A stretch of DNA of 64,000 nt from Ipomoea triloba (GCF_003576645.1 NC_044916.1:26834439-26898438); one strand, 5' to 3'; numbered from the stretch's first letter, positions 1-11,878 are shown. Notes: generated by a model from the sequence alone, not told the origin. A program made the numbers and translations.

Positions 1-176
1 TGGTCACCTAGCAATCATCTTTCCATTCACACTATGTACCTATATATATTTGTGTTCCTTGTGCTGTTGTAGACGAAGAGAGAGAGACATGAAAATATAT
101 GTTTGTTTCTTTCATTCTTTCGGACAGAAATTGATGCGTGAAAATATATGAGGTGAAGAATAGATTTGTTGTTTAA

Positions 177-496
177 GGCGAATTTTATTGTACTTGTGTT
201 TATGTTGTTGTACATTTCAATAATAACTACCTAATTTGTCCTTGCCGATTATCGGACGTACACTTTCCGACTGCTTAAGGACAAGTATTCAACTACTCCG
301 GTGGGCTTGATTTGTATCTTAACATAATATAAAGAGCCACTTTATTTTTGCCCAAGACTTTTTCAGGCGAATTTTATTGCACTTTGTGCTTATGTTGTTG
401 TACATTGCAATAATAGCTACCTAATTTGCCCTTGCCGATTATCGGACGTTCACTTTCCGACTGCTTAAGGACAAATATTCAATTACTCTCGTGGGC
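177..496 (+). repeat. Direct duplication of a ~130-bp unit
   Basis: Bases 177-306 and 367-496 are about 90% alike; both run from GGCGAATTTTATTG to a final GTGGGC. A more diverged relative lies at about 1224-1345 and in its duplicate at about 3375-3496. No coding potential is seen. Bases 1-176 contain nothing else I can name. Confidence 0.75.
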
Positions 497-2750
497 NNNN
501 NNNNNNNNNNNNNNNNNNNNNNNNNNNNNNNNNNNNNNNNNNNNNNNNNNNNNNNNNNNNNNNNNNNNNNNNNNNNNNNNNNNNNNNNNNNNNNNNNNNN
601 NNNNNNNNNNNNNNNNNNNNNNNNNNNNNNNNNNNNNNNNNNNNNNNNNNNNNNNNNNNNNNNNNNNNNNNNNNNNNNNNNNNNNNNNNNNNNNNNNNNN
701 NNNNNNNNNNNNNNNNNNNNNNNNNNNNNNNNNNNNNNNNNNNNNNNNNNNNNNNNNNNNNNNNNNNNNNNNNNNNNNNNNNNNNAAAAAAAAATGGGGG
801 CCATGGGGACAATCAAGCAGGATTCCAAATCTTAATCAAATTACGAGTTTGACATTTTTTTTGTTTTCTTCCTCCTTATCCTTTTGTCTTTTCGTCCAAC
901 CACTCCACTTTCATCTTTTTTTTTTTAATTTTTTTAATCCACCCACCCACCCACCCACTACACTGTGTTATTTTCTTCCTCATTGACAGTCATCTTGCCT
1001 CACAGATGGAGTTGCAGATCGCAGACTCTCTTCCATTCACTCTTCTCAATTCCTTTACAGTCTAGAGTAATTTATTTTTATAATAAAATTGGGATATAAA
1101 CTATAACCATATGAGATAAATTTGTGAAGAAGATGCTGATTTTTTTTTTCTAATTTTGTGTCAAGGTTCACCAAAGCAGCAGGTGCAAGCCAACGGATGG
1201 TGAGACTGAAAATCCGAGCAGTAATATAAAGATCGACCTTATTTTTGTCCAAGACTTTTCTAGGCGATATATTTTGTACCTTGTGCATTTGGTGTTGTCC
1301 ATATCGTCAATAGTTACTTAATTTGCCCATGCCGATAAACGGTCGACCATATTCAGACTGCAAAGGCCAAAATTATAGGTGGCATGACAGATGAGATGGA
1401 AAACCTGTAGCCATTGTGGGGGACTACTGCATGACTCATTACGCATTATTAACCATGGACAGTACTGATAAAGCAAAAACAAGATCTAAAAAAAATGCAA
1501 TAATAGAAGGGTGGGAGACCACAACATAAACAAGATCTACAAAACAAAAAAAAATGCAATAATATAAGGGTGGGAGACCACAACATGACTCATTATGCAC
1601 TCTTAATTATGGAGCTGATACTTATTAAGAAAAGACAAGATTAAGAAGACCATAAATATATAAAAAAAATTAAGTGATTGGATTTTTTTTTTGTTGTGTC
1701 GGAATAGTTAGCCGCCACCATCAATAATGAGAAAGATAGGATCGCGTAAACCTGTTATTTGGTGAATACAACAACAAAATGATAGGAGTGATTGGATTGG
1801 ACGACCAAATTCACTATGGTTAAAGAACAAATCGACATTTAGGGTGGGATACCACGTGACTCATGCTGCACTTACAAGCATAGAGCTTATAATACTATAT
1901 ATATATAATAACATTGAAATAAATGCCAAAAACAGTTTTAAAAACATTCAATACAAATGGCCATTGTAACAACGCCATTTCCATACCAAAAATTTTTTAC
2001 GACCTTTGCTAAAAAAAATTCTTAAAAAACCATTGTGGAATCACATCTACCTAAAAAGAAAATTTCTACAAGGACGCTCAGGTATTTCTTTTGTACTGAT
2101 GATGAAAAGCTAAGTTCCGAATTTACAATTTCCATACTACAATAAGTGAAAACAATAATTTTGAAGGACATGAGATCTTACCAAATGATATCCATGTAAT
2201 TTTCTAAACTGCTGAACTTCCATTGTTAGGCTGATATATCTATATATTTTGGCGTGATATGTATATTTCATCTTCGATTTACTTAACTCATAGCTTATAT
2301 ATATGTATGTCGCATGATTGTTCTTCGTCGTATCATTACTTAAGCCACAAACATATATAATTATATACATCATTACTTAAGACACAAACATATATACAGA
2401 ATTTACAACGGATCCTGACAAATTGTTCAACTTCATGCTTAAAAAATAGAGAAAATTGCCATTTTGGTCCAATAACTATTGTACTAGTGTTAATTGCTAT
2501 TCGCGACTTTCAAAAATTTTAATTGCGTACCTTGACTATGCATTTTTTCTCAATTTTGGTCACGCCGGCTAAATTTCCGGTCAAAAGTGACTGGAAAAAT
2601 TTAAATTACATATTATTCTTAATTGGAAGGGGCAAAATAGTCATTTTCTTGTTATGTTTGCCGACATTTTCCATTCCCACCATCGTTGCCGGAGACGATA
2701 GCTTCAAGGCGACGTGAAGCTACCGACATCATCCATTTCCACCATTTCCG
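328..2750 (+). repeat. Duplicated segment, copy 1 (ends at single N)
   Basis: Bases 328-496 match 2752-2920 and 842-2750 match 2993-4901 essentially base for base over all parts I compared. Copy 1 stops inside a transposon at the single N at 2751. Just after the gap, copy 1 has about 19 extra bases (near 815-833). The segment is AT-rich and I see no gene in it; short ORFs here are chance. Confidence 0.9.
497..785. other. Assembly gap (289 N)
   Basis: A run of Ns. The duplicate of the flanks at 2752-3000 crosses the same interval with only about 40 real bases, so the gap length is probably overestimated or the two copies differ here. Confidence 0.95.
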
Positions 2751-2751
2751 N
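2751..2751. other. Single-N contig join
   Basis: One N separates two copies of the same sequence. This is typical of an unmerged overlap in a draft assembly. Confidence 0.85.
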
Positions 2752-4901
2752 TATAAAGAGCCACTTTATTTTTGCCCAAGACTTTTTCAGGCGAATTTTA
2801 TTGCACTTTGTGCTTATGTTGTTGTACATTGCAATAATAGCTACCTAATTTGCCCTTGCCGATTATCGGACGTTCACTTTCCGACTGCTTAAGGACAAAT
2901 ATTCAATTACTCTCGTGGGCATGCTTTCTATATTATACATAAAGTTTGCCGACAAAAATAAAAATGGGGGCCATGGGGACAATTAATCAAATTACGAGTT
3001 TGACATTTTTTTTGTTTTCTTCCTCCTTATCCTTTTGTCTTTTCGTCCAACCACTCCACTTTCATCTTTTTTTTTTTAATTTTTTTAATCCACCCACCCA
3101 CCCACCCACTACACTGTGTTATTTTCTTCCTCATTGACAGTCATCTTGCCTCACAGATGGAGTTGCAGATCGCAGACTCTCTTCCATTCACTCTTCTCAA
3201 TTCCTTTACAGTCTAGAGTAATTTATTTTTATAATAAAATTGGGATATAAACTATAACCATATGAGATAAATTTGTGAAGAAGATGCTGATTTTTTTTTT
3301 CTAATTTTGTGTCAAGGTTCACCAAAGCAGCAGGTGCAAGCCAACGGATGGTGAGACTGAAAATCCGAGCAGTAATATAAAGATCGACCTTATTTTTGTC
3401 CAAGACTTTTCTAGGCGATATATTTTGTACCTTGTGCATTTGGTGTTGTCCATATCGTCAATAGTTACTTAATTTGCCCATGCCGATAAACGGTCGACCA
3501 TATTCAGACTGCAAAGGCCAAAATTATAGGTGGCATGACAGATGAGATGGAAAACCTGTAGCCATTGTGGGGGACTACTGCATGACTCATTACGCATTAT
3601 TAACCATGGACAGTACTGATAAAGCAAAAACAAGATCTAAAAAAAATGCAATAATAGAAGGGTGGGAGACCACAACATAAACAAGATCTACAAAACAAAA
3701 AAAAATGCAATAATATAAGGGTGGGAGACCACAACATGACTCATTATGCACTCTTAATTATGGAGCTGATACTTATTAAGAAAAGACAAGATTAAGAAGA
3801 CCATAAATATATAAAAAAAATTAAGTGATTGGATTTTTTTTTTGTTGTGTCGGAATAGTTAGCCGCCACCATCAATAATGAGAAAGATAGGATCGCGTAA
3901 ACCTGTTATTTGGTGAATACAACAACAAAATGATAGGAGTGATTGGATTGGACGACCAAATTCACTATGGTTAAAGAACAAATCGACATTTAGGGTGGGA
4001 TACCACGTGACTCATGCTGCACTTACAAGCATAGAGCTTATAATACTATATATATATAATAACATTGAAATAAATGCCAAAAACAGTTTTAAAAACATTC
4101 AATACAAATGGCCATTGTAACAACGCCATTTCCATACCAAAAATTTTTTACGACCTTTGCTAAAAAAAATTCTTAAAAAACCATTGTGGAATCACATCTA
4201 CCTAAAAAGAAAATTTCTACAAGGACGCTCAGGTATTTCTTTTGTACTGATGATGAAAAGCTAAGTTCCGAATTTACAATTTCCATACTACAATAAGTGA
4301 AAACAATAATTTTGAAGGACATGAGATCTTACCAAATGATATCCATGTAATTTTCTAAACTGCTGAACTTCCATTGTTAGGCTGATATATCTATATATTT
4401 TGGCGTGATATGTATATTTCATCTTCGATTTACTTAACTCATAGCTTATATATATGTATGTCGCATGATTGTTCTTCGTCGTATCATTACTTAAGCCACA
4501 AACATATATAATTATATACATCATTACTTAAGACACAAACATATATACAGAATTTACAACGGATCCTGACAAATTGTTCAACTTCATGCTTAAAAAATAG
4601 AGAAAATTGCCATTTTGGTCCAATAACTATTGTACTAGTGTTAATTGCTATTCGCGACTTTCAAAAATTTTAATTGCGTACCTTGACTATGCATTTTTTC
4701 TCAATTTTGGTCACGCCGGCTAAATTTCCGGTCAAAAGTGACTGGAAAAATTTAAATTACATATTATTCTTAATTGGAAGGGGCAAAATAGTCATTTTCT
4801 TGTTATGTTTGCCGACATTTTCCATTCCCACCATCGTTGCCGGAGACGATAGCTTCAAGGCGACGTGAAGCTACCGACATCATCCATTTCCACCATTTCC
4901 G
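2752..4901 (+). repeat. Duplicated segment, copy 2
   Basis: Second copy of 328-2750, with offset 2151 for most of its length. It continues without a break into the full 915-bp transposon at 4600-5514. Apart from the transposon's left end, no gene or RNA is recognised. Confidence 0.9.
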
Positions 4902-5514
4902 CCATGGTTGAAGCTACCAACCAGCTCGCCGGAGAAGAGGAGCCTCGCCAATGCTCAATATCGGTCGCTGTCGGCCTGCAGTTCGAGAGGGAGAGCCGGG
5001 GTCGCTGGTTGGTGCTCACCGCCGGACTGCCATGGCCGCCACTCTGCTTCATCGACAACTCCCATACCTCTTTCCGTCGCCGTTACCAGTGAAGACCGAG
5101 AGACAGAAATTCGCGGCTGCTGCTTCTTTCTTCGTTCAACCAGCAAGAGAGACGAGAGAGCCACGGGTGCTGCTTCTTTCTTCGATCTGCTGCTGCTTCT
5201 CTCTTCAAGTCGACGGCGACAGTAGCTTCAAGTCGACGGCGACAGTTGAATGGAGAAGACGACGGAGATGAAATTCGACGGCGACAGTTGAATGGAGAAG
5301 ACGACGGAGATGAAATAATATAAAGTAAAATGACAAAAATACCCTTAGTGTTTGACCTATTAATATTTTCCGGTCACATGTGACTGGCAATTTGGCCGGC
5401 GTGACCAAAATTGAGAAAAAATGCATAGTCAAGGTACGCAATTAACATTTTTGAAAGTCACGGATAGCAATTAACATTACTATAATAGTCATTGGACAAA
5501 AATGGTAATTTTCT
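4600..5514. mobile_element. 915-bp TIR transposon, Mutator-like, GC-rich core
   Basis: Imperfect terminal inverted repeats of roughly 150 bp: left begins GAGAAAATTGCCATTTTGG, right ends as its complement at about 5495-5514. Both ends are flanked by the perfect 10-bp direct repeat TTAAAAAATA (4590-4599 and 5515-5524), a target-site duplication in the MULE size range (8-11 bp). The core, about 4900-5270, is much more GC-rich than its surroundings and reads open for 70-100 codons in several frames without a family I recognise, so a captured gene fragment (Pack-MULE style) is possible. No transposase is present, so it is non-autonomous. Left and right halves recur at 2449-2750 and 6387-6633 because of the duplicated contig ends. 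Confidence 0.85.
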
Positions 5515-6385
5515 CTTAAAAAATATAACAAAAAATTATTTAATCAACTTATAGAATTGGACACATGGTTTGCAGCTTTATGGTTTAAAAAAAAATATTC
5601 TTATTTAATTATAAAGTACACGTATATACATGCATCTCAAAGAAAGCAAAAGATTGTCACCTTTTTTTACTTGGGCGCATGGCTTACAACTTGTTTAAAA
5701 TCTCTATGTTTTAAAAACAATTCGTGTAAAAGTACACGTATATCCGCCCACCTCAAAGAAAGCAAAAGATTATCAACTTTTTAACGCATATATCCATAGC
5801 TCAAACCAAGCAAAAGATTTCCAGTTTTTTTTAATCTCTCTTTATGTGAGCTGAAGGTTAATACATACAGAAAAAAAAATATTATTCATCTTCCTACTTG
5901 ATAATTTTTTTTTTCAAAACAGGTTATTGATCAAGTGATTTGTTGCTCATTTGTTTGAGTCAATTTCGATAGCCGCACTTCTCAAACTGTGAGTTAAAAA
6001 TTACACCTTTGCACACCTCTTTTAATTGTAAAAACTAATTTCTATTCTTACAAAATTATTTATATTTATATTCATTTATGCTTATTTATTTATTTATGTC
6101 GCATTTAGCCATTTAGGTGGAATTTAGTTTGCTTCTCAGCAAATATTGAGCAAGTTATCTACTACTCATTTGTTTAATAATTTAAACCCCTACAACAAAC
6201 AACAATAGAGACAATTAATTGTGAAAGTTCATATATGAATTTCAATAATGCTATGATACTTGATACAAATTTAATGCACAAGTCCAAAGTTTACATATAA
6301 CGTATGGAAGTTAATTCATCACTATTGATATAACAACAGTTATTCCATTAGTAAACAAAAACATTAGTCTATCAAATAGACAAGA
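5282..6385 (+). repeat. Second duplicated segment, copy 1
   Basis: Bases 5282-6385 match 6401-7504 (offset 1119) with no difference noticed. The copy begins in the right half of the 915-bp transposon and ends inside a 42-bp tandem repeat at the single N at 6386. Beyond the transposon end (5525-6385) it is AT-rich with no recognisable gene. Confidence 0.9.
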
Positions 6386-6386
6386 N
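6386..6386. other. Single-N contig join
   Basis: One N inside a short tandem repeat, between the two copies of a 1.1-kb segment. Confidence 0.85.
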
Positions 6387-7504
6387 CTTCAAGTCGACGG
6401 CGACAGTTGAATGGAGAAGACGACGGAGATGAAATAATATAAAGTAAAATGACAAAAATACCCTTAGTGTTTGACCTATTAATATTTTCCGGTCACATGT
6501 GACTGGCAATTTGGCCGGCGTGACCAAAATTGAGAAAAAATGCATAGTCAAGGTACGCAATTAACATTTTTGAAAGTCACGGATAGCAATTAACATTACT
6601 ATAATAGTCATTGGACAAAAATGGTAATTTTCTCTTAAAAAATATAACAAAAAATTATTTAATCAACTTATAGAATTGGACACATGGTTTGCAGCTTTAT
6701 GGTTTAAAAAAAAATATTCTTATTTAATTATAAAGTACACGTATATACATGCATCTCAAAGAAAGCAAAAGATTGTCACCTTTTTTTACTTGGGCGCATG
6801 GCTTACAACTTGTTTAAAATCTCTATGTTTTAAAAACAATTCGTGTAAAAGTACACGTATATCCGCCCACCTCAAAGAAAGCAAAAGATTATCAACTTTT
6901 TAACGCATATATCCATAGCTCAAACCAAGCAAAAGATTTCCAGTTTTTTTTAATCTCTCTTTATGTGAGCTGAAGGTTAATACATACAGAAAAAAAAATA
7001 TTATTCATCTTCCTACTTGATAATTTTTTTTTTCAAAACAGGTTATTGATCAAGTGATTTGTTGCTCATTTGTTTGAGTCAATTTCGATAGCCGCACTTC
7101 TCAAACTGTGAGTTAAAAATTACACCTTTGCACACCTCTTTTAATTGTAAAAACTAATTTCTATTCTTACAAAATTATTTATATTTATATTCATTTATGC
7201 TTATTTATTTATTTATGTCGCATTTAGCCATTTAGGTGGAATTTAGTTTGCTTCTCAGCAAATATTGAGCAAGTTATCTACTACTCATTTGTTTAATAAT
7301 TTAAACCCCTACAACAAACAACAATAGAGACAATTAATTGTGAAAGTTCATATATGAATTTCAATAATGCTATGATACTTGATACAAATTTAATGCACAA
7401 GTCCAAAGTTTACATATAACGTATGGAAGTTAATTCATCACTATTGATATAACAACAGTTATTCCATTAGTAAACAAAAACATTAGTCTATCAAATAGAC
7501 AAGA
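6387..7504 (+). repeat. Second duplicated segment, copy 2
   Basis: Second copy of 5282-6385. It differs at its left edge: the ~41-bp unit beginning TCGACGGCGACAGTTGAATG is present twice at 5232-5313 but once here, so the two copies look like alleles rather than an exact software duplicate. Confidence 0.88.
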
Positions 7505-7589
7505 ACCATTAGTAAACAAAAACATTAGTCTATCAAATAGACAAGAACTATTAGTAAACAAAAACATTAGTCTATCAAATAGACAAGAA
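7464..7589 (+). repeat. 42-bp tandem repeat, three units
   Basis: Units start at 7464, 7506 and 7548 and are near identical (CCATTAGTAAACAAAAACAT and onward). The contig upstream (ending 6385) breaks inside the first unit. Confidence 0.9.
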
Positions 7590-8380
7590 CTAAGCATATA
7601 AATTTACCAATTCAAATATGCATTCTAAGATTCTAATAAAATTGATACAAGAAAAGGAAACCGTTATTGAAAAAGATATAGTACAAACTCTAAACGCATA
7701 TAAACTCAAAAAACTCACAAGGCATATAATAGAGACTATGAAAGCCAGTCAATCCCAAAAAATCATAAATTAAAGATTTAAGTCTTTGACAATTAATAGT
7801 ATATTAAAAATCCATAAATTCGTAAAACAAAAAAAATATTTAAGTCAATTTTATTTTATTTTTTCTTTTTTCATAATTTAAGATTTTCACACTATAATTA
7901 AAAACTTAATCCAACATAGTGGTTCACTAACCTACTTAAAACTTAGTACATAACTTAAAAATTACAACAGAATGAATTACTAGCATTTTTAAAACTTAAA
8001 AACAACAATTCATATGAACTTATATTTGTATTAACTTTTTTCGTTCAACATATTTGCTTTGTTTCAGAGTTTGAATCTACTCAAACGTACAAGTTCAAAT
8101 ATTGTAATTTGTTGTTGCCTAGGTACTATTTATTTTGTGCATCATATATAAGATTTAGTTTAACGCGATTGTATTTTAATTACTTTAATTAAAAGATTAT
8201 GCTCAATATGTTTATATATATTTTGTTCAAAGCATATATATTTACACATACAATAATAATAATAATAATAATAATAATAACGAATGTTAGGTTAGAAATG
8301 GCTTGTGAACATATGACTAGCTTAATGACAACAATTTTATACGCGACTAACAGTATTAAATTTCCTTAATTGTGTATAAC
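7590..8380. other. AT-rich spacer
   Basis: Very AT-rich, with an (AAT)n microsatellite at about 8252-8281. No gene, RNA or transposon end is recognised. It should contain the promoter of the RPA-like gene that starts at 8381. Confidence 0.6.
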
Positions 8381-9002
8381 ATGGAGGGACTAGTGTTGAT
8401 ACCTGATGTTACTACTGAGTTACCACGATGGCGGTGCAAAGTTGTAGTGGTACAAAAACTTAATACACAAGAATCAAGGAGAACACCAGGAAAGAAATAT
8501 AAACCCATAATATTGGAGGATGAGGCTGTAAGTTTTTAAATTGATCACAAATATTAGGCCTCGGTATTAATGTTCAAAGATGTCCCTATCTTATTTTATG
8601 TCAAATATAATTACATTTCGTTAACATATATGTACGTATTTGATACTTCTTTAAGGGTAACAAAGTGCAAGCAATGTTGTATGACAAAGACATTGATGGG
8701 ACGATTGATAAAAGACTCGAGATGTCTTCTACATATATTATATCTAATGCATCGGTTAAATTTGTCGTAGGTTTTACAAATTTACCTGATCCAAAGTACA
8801 TGAATATTTGGAATATAACGAGGAGTACTATGATTCAAAAACTTAGTCCTGATGAGACAATTGACATATCTGGACATGTCCAGGCTCATCTGAGCCCATT
8901 TCACCATATTTTTGACTATTTTTTATCTCGCCGACCAATAAGTAAGTCAATTCTTTATTTCATTGTCTTTTAGATTTCTTTAGTTCCTTATTATTATTAT
9001 TA

Positions 9003-9050
<48 letters not shown>

Positions 9051-10170
9051 TATGGTTAACACTTGATTTATGCATCATCAATTTAGTTGCTTCTTTTGTA
9101 TAACTATAGGCATTATGGCGATTGTTATATACAAGTTACCACGCCAAATTGTGGTGACCAAAAATGGCGAACAAAATGTTCATGATTTTGTTGCCATGAA
9201 CGAAGAGTATAAATCTTAACCCGTTTCTTGCCTTACTTATATAACAATTATTTACTTTGTTATATGTTATCATTTTATTTATATATTATGTTTCGAATTT
9301 CACTTATAGATTGAAACCTATTATGCTAACACTTTGGGGAACGTTTGCTGTAAACCAAGGGGTTCAACTTGAATTACAACTTCGGCAAGGGAAATTCCCC
9401 ATTATACTTGCTGAAGGATTGAACGTTAATGCATTCCAAGGTAATATTGTTATGTTCTTCCAACGAGTGCATTAAATTATTTCTACTTTTTATATTACAT
9501 ACTTGACATTTGTGTTTAATTAGGGTTGTCACTGAGTACACTATATAACACATCAATTGAAGTTGATCCTGTTGGCCACGTTGCAAAAGTCCTTAATGAT
9601 TGGTATTTTTTTATTCCTTGTCACTTATGTAGAATATACCAGTTATTTGACCATATTCCTTGTCACTTATGTAGAATATACCAGTTATTTGACCATGATA
9701 ATAGTGATTGGTTATGAATATACCAGTTATTTGACCATGATAATAGTGATTGGTTATTCTTATAGGAAGGACAAAAACTCTGAAATAGTGATTGGTTATT
9801 CTTATAGGAAGGACAAAAACTCTGAACTCATCTACAAGGAAATTGTAGATAAGACTTACCTTGATTCATTGCTTGCATTGGTAGACCCTATAAGGCAACG
9901 AAAAACATGCCTTTCATCTCTTGAAACTGGATTTCAACAAGTTAGTAAACATTTCATTTCAACTGTATGTCGAATGTCAAATCGCCTTTTACATTTAACC
10001 ATCACTCTATTTACTTTTAAAGCTTTTGACCTACTTTTGTGGCTCTGCATTGCATTTAGAAACCAATTGCATGGGTGAGAGGCAAAATTAGATTGCTTTG
10101 TACATGTTCGATTTGTAGATTATTTTGTACATGTTCGATTCGTACTTTTATATTTTTTATTATACATTGA
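8381..10170 (+). CDS. RPA1-like (DUF223/OB-fold) protein, seven exons
   Basis: Exons by splice consensus and phase: 8381-8527, 8656-8941, 9110-9206, 9310-9440, 9524-9602, 9766 or 9808 to 9940, and 10060-10170. Together they encode about 327-341 aa. The product resembles plant single-stranded-DNA-binding proteins of the replication factor A large-subunit/DUF223 kind. Exon 1 carries the PRWRCKVVVVQK strand and exon 2 opens GNKVQAMLYDKD, typical of the first OB fold. Exons 3-5 hold the second fold (PIMLTLWGTFAV, then PIILAEGLNVNAFQG). The last exon starts a further fold with KPIAWVRGKI but stops early, before the zinc-binding C-terminal fold expected in RPA1. It is therefore a short paralogue, a truncated gene or a transposon-associated RPA copy. 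No frame break is seen. DNA binding is inferred from family resemblance only. Confidence 0.7.
9610..9830 (+). repeat. Overlapping tandem micro-duplications across an intron acceptor
   Basis: Three successive short direct duplications: TTGTCACTTATGTAGAATAT twice, GAATATACCAGTTATTTGAC three times in overlapping context, and a 42-bp unit that includes the acceptor TTCTTATAG twice. The last gives two acceptors (exon starts 9766 and 9808) exactly 42 bp apart, both keeping frame. Confidence 0.85.
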
Positions 10171-10818
10171 TGCAATTTGACACAACTTTTTTTTTTATTG
10201 AGATGGACAAGAATTTAAATGCATGTATAAGTCTTCATTTCAAATTGTTTATGTTTTCTTTCGTGCAACACAACTAACTTTATTTAAAGAAATAAAAGCA
10301 TTACATGTTAGTATATTTATTTGAATATGAGATATGAACAACCAAAAACACAAGTTTCTATGTTTGTTTTAGAAACTGTAAAAAAAAAAAAACCCAAAGT
10401 AGGACACTAACAATGATGTAGGAGAATGAACTACAATTTTAATAAACTTGTATATATAAATGCTACAACTCTATTTATTATCAATAAACTTGTATGTATG
10501 AATCTCCGTTTGACAAAAATAAACTAGCTCCTTATATTTATATCGTACATAACTATTGAAATAACACTCTTGACCTATTAATTAAATTCAAATTTAAACA
10601 AAAAAATTACAAAATAAATACCAAAGAATTTAAATTTTAACACATTTTTTAATATCATTGTATTTATTCGATCTTTGTTGGGCATTATACTACGCGCATC
10701 GCGCGTGCCACCGCTAGTCATAATATAATGAATCAATCTCATATGAAAAACCCAACACGAAGGAGAGTGCATTGCAATGAAATCTAAATTTACCATAAAT
10801 TTAACTCCTAGAATCAAG
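10171..10818. other. AT-rich spacer
   Basis: No gene or RNA is recognised. A short GC-rich motif, CTACGCGCATCGCGCGTGCC, at about 10690-10710 stands out from the AT-rich background and looks like a degenerate transposon end. Confidence 0.5.
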
Positions 10819-11878
10819 TAGGGGTGGAAATAGACTAGGCCGAGCCGAGCTTTAGAAATTTAGGCCTGGGCCTGCTATGAAAATCTAAAGCCTGAGCTGG
10901 GCTTGTATGTAGGCTTTTTTTTAGACTCAAATCTGACCCTACAGTTGGCCTAACATGGCCTGAAGCCTTTTTAAAAGCCTATTTAATATATAGGCTTTTA
11001 AAAAGGCTTCAAAATAGATCATAAATAGGCTTTGAACCTATTTAAGACCTCTATTTTTAAGCCTTTTAAAGTATACATGTAAAAATATTTATAAAAAATA
11101 CCTAAGTTTAATTGTATTATTATTTGTTATCCTATATAATATCATAAATAATAAACAATCATCTCATATAATTAAGTTGCGATATTTCATTAAATATTAT
11201 GATAGTAAGAACAGTTAATAAAAAAATTAAACAATAAGAATATATATAACATGATTAGCAGCAATAATATTTATAGTTGAATCATAATTTAGAATGGGAT
11301 TTTGGAGGTCGAGGGTTAGAGTTTGATAATTATATATACTTGGGATTGTATTGTAAATATAAAAATATATATTAGGTATAAAATAGAATATATATATATA
11401 TATATATATAGAGTCATGATCAGGTGCGGTCGTGCTCTCCCGTGCGATTCACACCACTCAATGTTACGAAATACACCACTCAATGTTAAGAAACACACCA
11501 CACAAATATGCACTGTGGTGTGTTTCTTAACATTGTGGTGTGTTTCATTGTGTTTCATTGTGGTGTGTTTCTTAACATTGAGTGGTGTATTTCTTAACAT
11601 TGAGTGGTGTATTTCGTAACATTGAGTGGTGTGTGACTGCACGGTCGCACGGGAGAGCACGGCCACACCTGAAATTATTTATATATATATATATATATAG
11701 GCCAGGCCTGTAGGCCTGAAGGCCGAGCCTGGTATATATAGGCCTGGCCTATTTAGTTAAATAAACTTTTGAAATTGGCTCAAGCCTGACCTTTCTACTA
11801 AACGAGTTAGGCCTAACTAGGCTTTAATTAGGCCTGGACATAGGCCCCTACAAGGGGCCTGGCCTATTCCCACCCCTA
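10819..11878. mobile_element. hAT non-autonomous element
   Basis: Terminal inverted repeats TAGGGGTGGAAATAG (left) and CTATTCCCACCCCTA (right) are flanked by the perfect 8-bp target-site duplication GAATCAAG (10811-10818 and 11879-11886). An 8-bp TSD and TAGGGGTG-type ends are hAT hallmarks. The interior repeats AGGCCTGGCC-like words on both strands and has no transposase ORF. A foldback element and TA microsatellites sit inside at about 11390-11700. Confidence 0.9.
11411..11680. mobile_element. Foldback element related to the large MULE, nested in the hAT element
   Basis: A near-perfect inverted repeat: AGGTGCGGTCGTGCTCTCCC at the left and its counterpart GGGAGAGCACGGCCACACCT at the right. 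Inside, each arm repeats ACACCACTCAATGTTA-type units. It is embedded in TA repeats, so no TSD can be called. Its subterminal repeats and AGGTGCGG end resemble those of the 10-kb MULE starting at about 15.74 kb, which could be the source of its transposase. Confidence 0.75.

Noticed and set aside
4865..5271. Overlapping open frames of 67-106 codons in the GC-rich core of the 915-bp element
   Set aside because: Several frames on both strands are open at once, with no domain; this reflects base composition or a captured fragment, not a confirmed gene.
11316..11666. ORFs on both strands of about 100 codons across the foldback
   Set aside because: They are translations of an inverted repeat (HHSMLRNTPLN-like strings on both strands), not proteins.
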